Assembly: GCA_036510675.1 (NCBI GenBank)
Contig: DATCDN010000138.1
Coordinates: 1-64,000 of the forward strand
Direction of reading: 5' to 3'
From: JAATGI01 sp036510675
Lineage (GTDB): Bacteria; Pseudomonadota; Alphaproteobacteria; ATCC43930; CGMCC-115725
Length of the DNA: 64,000 bases
Shown here: piece after piece, positions 7,689 to 16,155 of the stretch
How the letters are laid out: each line of letters starts with the position of its first letter
How positions within the stretch are numbered: position 1 is the stretch's first letter
Translations under genes and position numbers: made by a program
The notes under the pieces: model-generated
Database searches by the model: none
The model's input: the letters and a program-made list of their open reading frames with translations, nothing else
Told to the model about the DNA's origin: nothing

Positions 7689-8816
7689 ATGGCGGACGGC
7701 GGGGCATTCCTCGAAAAGCAGACGGGTGACGGCGGCATGGTGCTGGCGGCGCACGGCAATTGGCGCGTCGAAAGCGCCACCGCGCTGGACCGCGCGCTGG
7801 CCGAACTGGGAACCGCGCCCGGTGGCGGCGTGCGCTTCGACTTGGGCGGCATCGAAGGGCTGGACACGGTCGGCGCCTTCCTGCTGCTCCGGGCGGCGAA
7901 CGCGCTGGACGCCACACTGGAGAATGTGCCGCCCGGCTTTGCTACCCTGCTCCATCATGTCGAAAAGGCGGTCGCCAAGGAGCCGGCCCGCGCCCGCCGG
8001 CGGCACCGCCATTTCAATATCGCGGAGTGGCTCGACCATTTCGGCGCGCAGGTCTTCCGTATCGGCGACAACGCTCTGGAGTTGTTGAGCTTTTTTGGCC
8101 TGGTGCTGGTCACCGCCGGACGCCTCGCGCGTCACCCCTCGCATATCCGCCCGGTGGCGCTGATGGCGCAGTTGCAGCGCAACGGCTGGGCGGCGATGCC
8201 GATCGTCGGCATGCTGGCCTTCCTGATCGGGGTGGTCATTGCCTATCAGGGCGCCGATCAGCTGGCGCAGTTCGGCGCTCAAATTCTGACCGTGAATCTC
8301 CTCGGCGTCAGCATTCTGCGGGAATTGGGCTGTCTCATCACCGCGATCATCGTGGCCGGCCGCTCGGGCAGCGCGTTTACCGCGGAAATCGGCGCCATGC
8401 GGGTTAACGAGGAGGTCGACGCGATGCAAGTGCTCGGCCTCGACCCGATCGAGGTGCTGGTCATGCCGCGCCTTCTGGGGCTGCTGATTTCGCTGCCGCT
8501 GTTGACATTTTTCGCGAATTTCGTCGCCATGGTGGGCGGCGGGGTGATGTGCTGGGTGGCCCTCGACATCACGCCGCCGGTGTTCCTGGAGCAACTGAAG
8601 GGCGCACTCAACCCGCTGACCTTCTGGCTCGGCGTCATCAAGGCGCCGTTCTTCGCGTTCGTGATCGCCATGGTGGGGTGCCATGCCGGGCTTGAGGTCG
8701 AGCGCAGCGCCGAAAGCGTCGGCCACTACACCACCGCGTCGGTGGTCCGGTCGATTTTCCTGGTCCTCCTGATCGACGCCGCCTTTTCCATCCTGTTTGC
8801 CGCGCTTCATGTCTGA
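7689..8816 (+). CDS. mlaE: MlaE-type lipid ABC transporter permease with fused N-terminal STAS domain
   Basis: The 375-residue protein has an N-terminal STAS-like domain (about residues 15-95, with the strand-helix DLGGIEGLDTVGAFLLL) joined to an MlaE/YrbE permease (about 115-375). The permease carries the family signatures SILRELGCLITAIIVAGRSG and EIGAMRVNEEVDAMQVLG. In Escherichia coli the STAS function belongs to a separate protein, MlaB, so this is a natural MlaB-MlaE fusion. It heads an operon for trafficking phospholipids between the membranes. The next gene starts inside its last codons. Confidence 0.9.
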   Translation: MADGGAFLEKQTGDGGMVLAAHGNWRVESATALDRALAELGTAPGGGVRFDLGGIEGLDTVGAFLLLRAANALDATLENVPPGFATLLHHVEKAVAKEPARARRRHRHFNIAEWLDHFGAQVFRIGDNALELLSFFGLVLVTAGRLARHPSHIRPVALMAQLQRNGWAAMPIVGMLAFLIGVVIAYQGADQLAQFGAQILTVNLLGVSILRELGCLITAIIVAGRSGSAFTAEIGAMRVNEEVDAMQVLGLDPIEVLVMPRLLGLLISLPLLTFFANFVAMVGGGVMCWVALDITPPVFLEQLKGALNPLTFWLGVIKAPFFAFVIAMVGCHAGLEVERSAESVGHYTTASVVRSIFLVLLIDAAFSILFAALHV

Positions 8817-9624
8817 GACCCAAGCCAACGGCCATGCCTCGGTTGAGGATGAGGCGCCGCTGGTGCGGGTGCGCGGCCTGGTGACCCGGATCGGCGGCCG
8901 CACCATCCATGACGGCATCGATTTCGACCTGCGGCGCGGCGAGGTGCTGGGCGTGGTCGGCGGCTCTGGCGCCGGCAAATCGGTGCTGTTGCGGACCATC
9001 GTCGGGCTGATGATCCCGGCCGCCGGGACCATCGAGGTCCTGGGCCGGGACATGGCCCAAATCTCCGACCGCGAGCGCCATCGAGTCGAGGCGCAATGGG
9101 GGGTGCTGTTCCAGGACGGAGCGCTGTTCAGCTCGCTGACGGTCGCCGAAAACATCGACGTGCCGCTGAAGGAGCAGTTCGACCTGGCATCCCATCTCCT
9201 CGTTGAGATCGCGCAGCTCAAACTATCGCTGGTCGGACTGGGGCCGGAAGTGGCGGCGATGCATCCGGCGGACCTGTCGGGCGGCATGCGCAAGCGCGCC
9301 GGGCTGGCGCGCGCGCTGGCGCTCGACCCGGCGCTGCTGTTCCTGGACGAGCCGACGGCGGGGCTCGATCCGATTTCGGCCAGCGACTTCGACCGGCTGA
9401 TCGGCGATCTTAAATCCAGCCTGGGACTGACCGTGTTCATGGTGACGCACGATCTCGATTCGCTGGTCGCGATCTGCGATCGGATCGCCGTTCTCATCGA
9501 CAAGCGATTGAAAATTGGCACAATAGCGGAATTGCGGCGCGATCCGCACCCATGGCTGCAGGCGTATTTCAATGGCCCGCGCGGGCGCGCCGCGCTCGAC
9601 GGCAAGGTCGCGCAGGCGCGATAG
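8809..9624 (+). CDS. mlaF: MlaF-type lipid ABC transporter ATPase
   Basis: The 271-residue ATPase has Walker A GGSGAGKS at residues 51-58, the Q-loop in GVLFQDGALFSSLTV, the signature LSGGM at 156-160 and Walker B LLFLDEP at 176-182, followed by the switch histidine in MVTHDL. It energises the MlaE permease. ATG 8809 was chosen because it overlaps the mlaE stop by 8 bases (ATGTCTGA). A longer start at 8797 adds only four residues. Confidence 0.93.
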   Translation: MSETQANGHASVEDEAPLVRVRGLVTRIGGRTIHDGIDFDLRRGEVLGVVGGSGAGKSVLLRTIVGLMIPAAGTIEVLGRDMAQISDRERHRVEAQWGVLFQDGALFSSLTVAENIDVPLKEQFDLASHLLVEIAQLKLSLVGLGPEVAAMHPADLSGGMRKRAGLARALALDPALLFLDEPTAGLDPISASDFDRLIGDLKSSLGLTVFMVTHDLDSLVAICDRIAVLIDKRLKIGTIAELRRDPHPWLQAYFNGPRGRAALDGKVAQAR

Positions 9625-9640
9625 AGGGAAACGAGCGCAG

Positions 9641-10582
9641 ATGGAAACGCGCGCCAATTATATCGCGGTCGGCGCCTTCGTTCTGATTTTGCTGGCGGCC
9701 GGCGCGGGCGTCCTGCTGTGGCTGATCGGCAGCCAGTTCGATACCACGGTCGCCTATTACGAAATCAGCTTCGCCGGGTCGGTCGCCGGCCTCGGCAAAG
9801 ATTCGGCCGTCCGCTACAATGGCGTTCAGGTCGGCAAGGTGTCGCAGATCGAGATCGACAAGCAGAATCCCAATCATGTGACGGTGCTGGTGGCGCTGGA
9901 GCCGAGCGCGATCATCCGCGAGGACGCGGTGGCGACGCTGGCGATGCAGGGATTGACTGGCGGCTCCTATATCGAGATCGGCGGCGGCAGCGCCGGGGCG
10001 CCGCCCTTCCCGCACCGCGACCGCAAGCCCTATCCCTTCATCAAATCCGAATCGTCGGGCCTCCAAAGCATCTTCGACAAGGCGCCCGAGGTGCTGAAAA
10101 AGGTATTGGCGATCGAGGACCAGCTTCACGATATCCTGGGCGGCAAGAACCGCGCCGCCATCGACCAGACCATCGAGAACGTGCGCAAGCTGACCGCCAC
10201 GTTGGCGGGCCATTCGGCGGAGATCGACGCGATCCTGAACAGCAGCGCCGATGCCACGCACCAGATCGACGAGACCGCGAAGTCGATCAATCAATTGGTG
10301 AAGAAAGCGGATGGCACGATGACCCGCGTCGACACCGCGATCGGGCATGCCGACAAGCTGATCGGCCATACCGACAAATTCGTCGGCAATATCGACGGTA
10401 CGATCACGGAAATTCGGCCGGGCCTGCGCGATCTGTCGCAGCATGGCGGCAAGCAGCTCGAGCAAATTTTGGTCAACGCCAACGATCTCGTCATCAAAGT
10501 CAGCCGCGTCGTCGATGAATTGGAACGCAATCCCAGCAAGTTCCTGTTCGGCGACCATAATCAGGGATACCAGCCGCGATGA
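9641..10582 (+). CDS. mlaD: MlaD-like MCE-domain lipid-binding protein
   Basis: The 313-residue protein has one N-terminal membrane anchor (about residues 8-28). An MCE domain follows (about 38-115, with GLGKDSAVRYNGVQVGKVSQ), then a long helical C-terminal region rich in I, T and D. MCE proteins form rings that hold lipid between the membranes. ATG 9641 opens with the usual METRANYIAVG. The helical tail is longer than in E. coli MlaD and resembles the tails of PqiB/Mce-type subunits. It lies 16 bases after mlaF. Confidence 0.9.
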   Translation: METRANYIAVGAFVLILLAAGAGVLLWLIGSQFDTTVAYYEISFAGSVAGLGKDSAVRYNGVQVGKVSQIEIDKQNPNHVTVLVALEPSAIIREDAVATLAMQGLTGGSYIEIGGGSAGAPPFPHRDRKPYPFIKSESSGLQSIFDKAPEVLKKVLAIEDQLHDILGGKNRAAIDQTIENVRKLTATLAGHSAEIDAILNSSADATHQIDETAKSINQLVKKADGTMTRVDTAIGHADKLIGHTDKFVGNIDGTITEIRPGLRDLSQHGGKQLEQILVNANDLVIKVSRVVDELERNPSKFLFGDHNQGYQPR

Positions 10583-11190
10583 TGCGACCCTCACGCCGGC
10601 TCGTGCTGGCGGCGCTCGCGCTGGCGCCCGCCGGCTGCAGCAGCCTCCTGGGCGGCGGCACGCCCGCCACGATGTACACGCTGACCGCGCTGCGGAATTT
10701 CCCGCCGGGACCGCGCTTGAAGTTGCAGGTTCTGTTCGACCGGCCGAGCGCGTCGGACGCGATCAACACGACGCACATCGCGCTGCGCCGCAACGTCCTC
10801 AACATGGATTATTTCGCCGACGCGGCCTGGACCGACGCCGCGCCCTCGATGATTCAGACGTTGCTGGTCGAATCGCTGCAACGCTCTGGCCGGGTGACGG
10901 CGGCCTCGCGCGACACGCTCGCGATCCGCGGCGATGTCGAGGTTCGCATCGACGTGCCGCATTTCGAGGCGGACTATAATGGCAGCGAGGAAGTGCCGAC
11001 GGTGCGCATCGAACTCGGGCTGATTCTGGTCAAGGTGGGGGATCGCTCGATCATCGGCACGCGGACCGTGACGGCGTCGGCGCGGCCGGAGAAGAACGAC
11101 GTCGCGGCCATCGTGGTGGCGTTCGACGCGGCGCTGCAAATCGCGATGCGCGACAGCCTGACATGGATTCTGGCCAATGCTTCGCACTAG
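10579..11190 (+). CDS. PqiC-like ABC-type transport auxiliary lipoprotein
   Basis: The 203-residue lipoprotein has the lipobox LAPAGC with the lipidated cysteine at residue 20. The rest matches the ABC_trans_aux/PqiC family in length and in its TMYTLTALRNFPPG opening and IALRRN--MDYFADAAWTD segment. It would sit in the outer membrane as the acceptor side of the MCE system. The start overlaps the mlaD stop in an ATGATG junction. Its TAG stop forms part of the outer arm of the hairpin repeat that follows. No mlaC-like periplasmic gene is present. Confidence 0.85.
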   Translation: MMRPSRRLVLAALALAPAGCSSLLGGGTPATMYTLTALRNFPPGPRLKLQVLFDRPSASDAINTTHIALRRNVLNMDYFADAAWTDAAPSMIQTLLVESLQRSGRVTAASRDTLAIRGDVEVRIDVPHFEADYNGSEEVPTVRIELGLILVKVGDRSIIGTRTVTASARPEKNDVAAIVVAFDAALQIAMRDSLTWILANASH

Positions 11191-11260
11191 AGTGCGATCC
11201 GCCCAGACGGAAGCAACCTTGCTTCCGTCCGGCCGGAGAAATCGCACTCTAATCATTGAA
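11188..11260. repeat. Nested hairpin repeat, copy 1 (unit A)
   Basis: Outer arms TAGAGTGCGAT (11188-11198) and ATCGCACTCTA (11241-11251) are perfect complements. Inside them GACGGAAGCAA (11206-11216) pairs with TTGCTTCCGTC (11219-11229). TCATTGAA follows. The outer arm begins with the stop codon of the lipoprotein gene. The same structure and most of the same bases recur at 29993-30067, so this is a dispersed repeat. It probably also acts as a transcription end. Confidence 0.85.
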
Positions 11261-11261
11261 T

Positions 11262-11324
11262 TAGAGGCGGATTCACGCCTGATGGAATCGCGAACGCGAT
11301 TCCATCAAAGGCGATCCGACTCTA
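11262..11324. repeat. Second nested hairpin of the same design (unit B)
   Basis: Outer arms TAGAGGCGGAT (11262-11272) and ATCCGACTCTA (11314-11324) pair with one mismatch. Inside, GATGGAATCGCG (11281-11292) and CGCGATTCCATC (11295-11306) pair perfectly over 12 bp. The outer arms share the TAGAG start with unit A while the inner stem differs, so this looks like a related but distinct repeat unit placed in tandem. Together the two units fill the 147-base gap before the next gene. Confidence 0.75.
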
Positions 11325-11337
11325 GCGCCGGGCGGCG

Positions 11338-12129
11338 ATGATCGATTTGGGGCGGATGAGCCGCGCCGACCTCGCGGCGATGCACGATGCCGGGAATGAA
11401 TTGCTCGACTGGCAGCGCATTCTCGCCAAGACCGGCGATTCGATCATCGGGCAGGTGCTGGGCCGGGAGGTGCCGAGCGAGCCCGCCGACTGGTCACATT
11501 ATCCGGTGGGCGATATCTACGATGTCGTGACTCACGCGCAATATTTCTATCACCGCCACGCGGCCGCGGCGCGCGATCGGATCGGCGCGCGGGAACATGG
11601 CCACTTCCACACATTCATGCGGCCGCGCGGCATGCCGCCCGGTACCCGGCCGCTGGTGATGCCGGAACTCGCGATCGCCGACGCGCCGTCGCAGCCGATC
11701 GACCCGGTGTCGCCGCCCGCGCCGCAGCCCAATCAGGGCGACGGCAACGACAAATTCAGCCACATCGTCGCGATCTCGTTGGACGGCGCCGGCCAGCCGA
11801 CGCGCCTCTTCACCACCAACCGCTGGGTCACCGGCGAGACCTGGTACGCGGCCGAGGATGTCATTGCCATGCTCGACCGCTTTTCGATCGAGCTGGCGCG
11901 TCCCTCCTGGCCGCTCAATCGCTGGCTATGCGCGCTGTTGCGGCTTTATCGCGGCGACATCGCCGAGTTACTGCGCGAGCGCGATGTCGAGATCATGTCC
12001 TGGCGCCGGCGGCGGCGCGGCAAGGTTCATGTCTTCGAGGATGGGCGGCTCGAAATCCCGTCGTCGCTCGATATCGATCCCGCCGATCGACTGCGGCGTG
12101 TGGCGCGGGCGCTCGACCGCGCCGCCTGA
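11338..12129 (+). CDS. Soluble protein of unknown function
   Basis: The 263-residue protein was not recognised with confidence. It has no signal peptide or membrane segment. The N-terminal third contains LLDWQRILAKTGDSIIGQVL, then a histidine-rich patch (AQYFYHRHAAA, GHFHTFMRPRGMPPGTRPL). A proline-rich linker near residues 125-145 leads to a C-terminal part with tryptophans and the basic cluster WRRRRRGK. The paired histidines could bind metal, which is inference. ATG 11338 is the first start after the repeats. Confidence 0.6.
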   Translation: MIDLGRMSRADLAAMHDAGNELLDWQRILAKTGDSIIGQVLGREVPSEPADWSHYPVGDIYDVVTHAQYFYHRHAAAARDRIGAREHGHFHTFMRPRGMPPGTRPLVMPELAIADAPSQPIDPVSPPAPQPNQGDGNDKFSHIVAISLDGAGQPTRLFTTNRWVTGETWYAAEDVIAMLDRFSIELARPSWPLNRWLCALLRLYRGDIAELLRERDVEIMSWRRRRRGKVHVFEDGRLEIPSSLDIDPADRLRRVARALDRAA

Positions 12130-12151
12130 GCCGGGATTATTTTCGCGCGGC

Positions 12152-12352
12152 TTATTTTCCGTGCACCATCCGGCCGCCGCCCCCCGAATAGGGCGGGCTC
12201 TCGGAATTATAGTAACGCGCGTCGCCCTGCGAATAGGCCGCGCCATCGGTGGGCTCGATAAAGCGGTTCAAATTGCTATCGTTGACGGGCTGGGCCGGCG
12301 GCGTGCAGGCGCCGAGCGCGAGAAGACCCAGAATGGCGAGAGCGTAACGCAT
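12152..12352 (-). CDS. Small lipoprotein of unknown function
   Basis: The 66-residue product has the lipobox ALGAC with the lipidated cysteine at residue 16 and a polar Gly/Ser/Tyr-rich mature part of about 50 residues. There is no recognisable domain. It lies downstream of pssA on the same strand, 105 bases away. That gap holds a short GC hairpin (12403-12418) followed by TATATT, which could be either a weak terminator or a promoter -10 element. Confidence 0.6.
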   Translation of the reverse strand: MRYALAILGLLALGACTPPAQPVNDSNLNRFIEPTDGAAYSQGDARYYNSESPPYSGGGGRMVHGK

Positions 12353-12457
12353 GGCATGTACCTCGAATCGGGCCGCTTTGCGGCGGCAACCTCGCTAATA
12401 TAGGCGCGATTCCGCGCCCGAGACCAAGCACCTCGGATAAACTATCCGTGACGCGGT

Positions 12458-13279
12458 TCAGAACGAGCCGGGCTGGATCGCGCGGCGCTCGCCGGCGGCA
12501 CGGCGCAATTTGAGATAGGCGAGATAGCTGGCCGGAATCGAGCCGAGATAGAGCAGCCCGATCATCGACAAAGTCGCCCATGGCTCGGTGGTGATGAAAG
12601 CGGCAAGCGCGCCGATGACGATCAGCGTCGGCACCACCCAATCGCGCTTCACGCGGAAGCGCTTAAAGGAATAGGTCGGGGTCCGACTGACCATCAGCGC
12701 CGCGACGCCGCCGAGGACGATGATGTTGAGGAACGCCGAGCGGAACAGGGCATCGCCGAGTTGAAAGCTCAACATCATCGGCATGATCGCGATAAAGGCC
12801 GCCGCCGGCGCCGGCACCCCGACGAAGAAATTATAGGCGAAGGCCGGCGGCTCGGTGCCAAGCTGGGCATTGAACCGCGCCAGGCGCAACGCACAGCACA
12901 TCGCGAAAATCACCACCACAGCCCAGCCAAAACCGTTGAGCGCCGAGAGGCTCCAGATATAGAGCAGCACCGACGGCGCGACGCCGAAGCTGACAAAATC
13001 CGAGAGGGAATCGAGTTGCGCGCCGAGCACGGTGGTCGCCTTCAGGAACCGCGCGATCCGACCATCGATGCCGTCCAGCACCGCCGCGACCATGATGGCG
13101 ATGACCGCGAGCTCGAATTTCTCCTGAAGCGCGAAGCGAATCGCGGTCATGCCGGCACAGAGTGCCAACAGGGTTAGGATATTGGGGATGAGGCGATTGA
13201 GCGAAAAATTGCCGCTGTTCTGGACCCGCTGTCGCGCGCGGCGCAGCAACACGCGGCGCGTCACCGCCCGCCGGGTCAT
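12458..13279 (-). CDS. pssA: CDP-diacylglycerol-serine O-phosphatidyltransferase
   Basis: The 273-residue membrane enzyme joins CDP-diacylglycerol and serine to give phosphatidylserine. The complete CDP-alcohol phosphotransferase motif is present: D72, G73, A76, R77, G86, D90 and D94. About eight hydrophobic segments follow a basic N-terminus. It overlaps the psd stop by 4 bases (ATGA), so synthesis and decarboxylation of phosphatidylserine are coupled at translation. Confidence 0.94.
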   Translation of the reverse strand: MTRRAVTRRVLLRRARQRVQNSGNFSLNRLIPNILTLLALCAGMTAIRFALQEKFELAVIAIMVAAVLDGIDGRIARFLKATTVLGAQLDSLSDFVSFGVAPSVLLYIWSLSALNGFGWAVVVIFAMCCALRLARFNAQLGTEPPAFAYNFFVGVPAPAAAFIAIMPMMLSFQLGDALFRSAFLNIIVLGGVAALMVSRTPTYSFKRFRVKRDWVVPTLIVIGALAAFITTEPWATLSMIGLLYLGSIPASYLAYLKLRRAAGERRAIQPGSF

Positions 13280-13989
13280 TGCGTGACGAAGCCGTCGCGC
13301 GCCGCGCCGGCGACGTTGGGCGCGGCGGCAATCACCGTCTCGCCGCCGATCGCGCGCTGTCCCTGATGGACCAGCGGCAGATAATGCGCGGGCAGGAAGA
13401 TCGCCGCGCGCGAGCCGAACCGGATCAGGCCAAACCGCTGGCCGGCGATCGCATCCTGGCCCTCATTGAGATCGCAGCGAATTCGGCGCGCCACCCGTCC
13501 CGCGATCTGCACCACGGCGACGGCGCCGTCCGGCGTCGCGAGCGCGATCGCGTTGCGCTCGTTCTCGCCGCCCGCCAGCGGGTCGCGCGCATCGCGAAAG
13601 CTGCCCTTGCGATACGCTATCTTGGTGACCTTGCCGGCAACCGGTAAACGATTGATGTGCACGTCGAGGAGGCTCAGGAAAATCTCGATCCGCAGCATCG
13701 GCGCCGTCCCCATCTCCAGCTCGGCCGGCGGCGGCGCGTGATCGACGACGATAATTTCGCCATCGGCCGGCGCCAGCACCAGCCCCGGCGATTGCGGCGT
13801 CACCCGCCACGGATCGCGGAAAAACGCCACCATCCACAGCGACGCGATCAGGCCGATCCAGCCCAGCGGCTGGCGGATCGCGAACAGAATGATGGTGACC
13901 ACCAGCGCGATCGCGATGAAGGGCCAGCCATCGGGGTGAATGGGCGGCAGGACGGCGCGCCACGCGCCAAACCGGTCAGGATGAGTCAT
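13276..13989 (-). CDS. psd: Phosphatidylserine decarboxylase proenzyme
   Basis: The 237-residue proenzyme decarboxylates phosphatidylserine to phosphatidylethanolamine. The self-cleavage site is in LIRFGSR, with Gly192-Ser193; the serine becomes the pyruvoyl group. Two hydrophobic segments lie at about residues 20-57. The short length and FGSR context match the archaeal/alphaproteobacterial type of Psd rather than the longer E. coli form. pssA follows with a 4-base overlap. Confidence 0.93.
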   Translation of the reverse strand: MTHPDRFGAWRAVLPPIHPDGWPFIAIALVVTIILFAIRQPLGWIGLIASLWMVAFFRDPWRVTPQSPGLVLAPADGEIIVVDHAPPPAELEMGTAPMLRIEIFLSLLDVHINRLPVAGKVTKIAYRKGSFRDARDPLAGGENERNAIALATPDGAVAVVQIAGRVARRIRCDLNEGQDAIAGQRFGLIRFGSRAAIFLPAHYLPLVHQGQRAIGGETVIAAAPNVAGAARDGFVTQ

Positions 13990-14064
13990 CGAGGGGAAAT
14001 CTAGTGCGTTTCAGACACTTCTTGAAGCGATGTCACGCCAAGAATCGATCGCCGCTGAACAGGT

Positions 14065-16155
14065 CTATCGCGCCTCTTGCCGCCACGCCGCCAAAAATGC
14101 CCCCAGCAGCAGCAATAAAGCCAGCAGGCCGGGCAGCAGCGGAACCTCGCTGACCCCCGTGACGATGTAGTCGCCATTCTCGCGCAGGCCCAGCCAGCCA
14201 TGCCCGGCCGCGAGCCGGCCGGGCGAGACGCGGCGCAGCTCGGGCATGCTGCCGTCGCCGATCCAGAAGATCGCGCCGCCCGACGCCTCGACATCAGCCG
14301 CGAGTTTTGCGCCGGTCGCGCGGACATCGCCCAGCTCCACTGGGTTGAGCGCGCCCGCCGCGGCGATGGCGCGGTGCTTGCCATCGGCGACGCGATAAAG
14401 GCCGCTGCGCTTCAACGGCATGGTGGCCCGCGAGCGGCCGTCGCGCTCCGGGGCAAGCCGCAGGTCGGTGACCTTGCCGTCGGGATCGGTCACATGAACC
14501 GGACTGGTGTCCGGTGCCAGCGACTGGCGCGTCACCGCGAGGCGATTGCCCTCGACGGCGGCGCGCAAATCGTTTTCTTCGAGATCGGGCTCCTTCATCA
14601 GCCAATAGACGGTGCGCCGCAGCAGTTCCGCCTGCGGTCCGCCGCCCTCATAGCCGCGCGCCCACAGCCACATCTCGTCCGACATCAGTTGCGCGATGCG
14701 GCCCTTGCCGACGCGGCCCAGCACCAGCAATGGACTGCCATTGATGCCGGTCAGGATTGTCTCGCCGCCATGGGCCACGGAATCGACCTGGCGGAACCAG
14801 CGGCCCCAGGGGGGCACGGAAGCGGCATCGGTCGGCAAGCCCGGCAGATCGGCGGTAACGGGGTGTCGGCGGCCCATGGCGTTGACGCGCGGGCGAAAAC
14901 CCTGCTCGAACACTTCGCCCGAGGGCTCGGCCGGCATGATGGTGCCGAGCGGCGAGCGATAGAGTCCCTCGGGCGTGCCGAAGGCGGGCCCCGCCTCGAC
15001 CAGCAGCGCGCCGCCCTGGCGCACGCGCGACACGATATTGTCGAGATAGGACAGCGGCAGGATGCTGCGTTGTTGATAGCGGTCGAAGATGATCAGGTCG
15101 AAATTGCCGATCTTCTGGTCGAACAATTCGCGGATCGGAAAGGCGATCAGCGACAATTCGCGGATCGGCGTGCCGTCCTGCTTCTCCGGCGGGCGCAGGA
15201 TGGTGAAATGCACCAGATCGACCGACGGATCGGATTTCAGAATATTTCGCCACACCCGCTCGCCCTGATACGGCTCGCCGCTGACCAGCAGCACCCGCAA
15301 GCGGTCGCGCACGCCGTGAATCACGAAGGCGGCGTGGTTATTATCGAGGGTCAGCTCATGCGGGCCCGCCGCCACCCCGACCTCGACGATATTGTCGCCG
15401 CCATGATCGATCTGCACGCGTAGCGGCACGGCGCGCCCGACCGGCACGGTCGCGACGGTGGACGGCCCGCCATCCTTGCGCAGCGTCACCCGAGCCGTTG
15501 CCTCGTCCGCGCCAGGCGCCGCGCCGAGATCCTCGACCGTCACCGTCAGCGTCGCGGTCTTACCGACCAGACCAAAACTCGGCGCGTTGTCGATAACGAG
15601 GCGGCGGTCCGCCTCGCCCGGCACACCGGCGATCAGCGCGTGGAGCGGCGCCGTGAAGCCGAGCCGCGCCGGCGGCGGCATATCGTGTACCTCGCCATCG
15701 GTGATCATGATCGCCCCGGCGAGACGCTGGCGCGGCAGGTCGGCGAGCGCGCCGGTCAGGGCGTGGTAGAGCTGCGTGCCGGGGTCGGCCAGCGGCTGGT
15801 TCGGATTGGGCGCGCCGGCATGGACGATTCGCAGATCGAGATCGGGCTCGTCCTTCAATTCCCGCGTCAGCCGATCGAGCGCGGACGCCGCCAGCGCCCG
15901 GCGATTGCCGATATTCATGCTCGGCGAATCGTCGACCACGACGATGGCAACGTCCTTCCGCGGCTCGCGACGCTCGCGCACCAGCGAGGGATCGAGCAGG
16001 ATCAGCAGCAGTAGCACCAGGCCCGCCGCGCGCCACGGGAGGCCGCGCGCGCCGCGCCACACGCCGACCGCCAGCAACAACACCGCCGCCGCCGCGAACG
16101 CGGCCACCGCCCACCAGGGCAGCATCGGCGCGACGGCAAGGTTCCAGCCGTTCAT
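14065..16155 (-). CDS. Large membrane protein with vWA-like MIDAS motif
   Basis: The 696-residue protein has two N-terminal membrane segments (about residues 12-32 and 42-58). A von Willebrand A-like domain follows, with the metal-site motif VVVDDSPSM at residues 72-80. A long middle region resembles a glutamine amidotransferase-like fold (EAGPAFGTPEG), and one C-terminal membrane segment closes the protein. ATG 16155 overlaps the upstream stop in ATGA; the longer open frame upstream lies inside the neighbouring gene. It is the last gene of the MoxR-DUF58-BatA cluster. Related clusters are thought to serve envelope or protein-complex assembly, but the role here is unknown. Confidence 0.8.
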   Translation of the reverse strand: MNGWNLAVAPMLPWWAVAAFAAAAVLLLAVGVWRGARGLPWRAAGLVLLLLILLDPSLVRERREPRKDVAIVVVDDSPSMNIGNRRALAASALDRLTRELKDEPDLDLRIVHAGAPNPNQPLADPGTQLYHALTGALADLPRQRLAGAIMITDGEVHDMPPPARLGFTAPLHALIAGVPGEADRRLVIDNAPSFGLVGKTATLTVTVEDLGAAPGADEATARVTLRKDGGPSTVATVPVGRAVPLRVQIDHGGDNIVEVGVAAGPHELTLDNNHAAFVIHGVRDRLRVLLVSGEPYQGERVWRNILKSDPSVDLVHFTILRPPEKQDGTPIRELSLIAFPIRELFDQKIGNFDLIIFDRYQQRSILPLSYLDNIVSRVRQGGALLVEAGPAFGTPEGLYRSPLGTIMPAEPSGEVFEQGFRPRVNAMGRRHPVTADLPGLPTDAASVPPWGRWFRQVDSVAHGGETILTGINGSPLLVLGRVGKGRIAQLMSDEMWLWARGYEGGGPQAELLRRTVYWLMKEPDLEENDLRAAVEGNRLAVTRQSLAPDTSPVHVTDPDGKVTDLRLAPERDGRSRATMPLKRSGLYRVADGKHRAIAAAGALNPVELGDVRATGAKLAADVEASGGAIFWIGDGSMPELRRVSPGRLAAGHGWLGLRENGDYIVTGVSEVPLLPGLLALLLLLGAFLAAWRQEAR

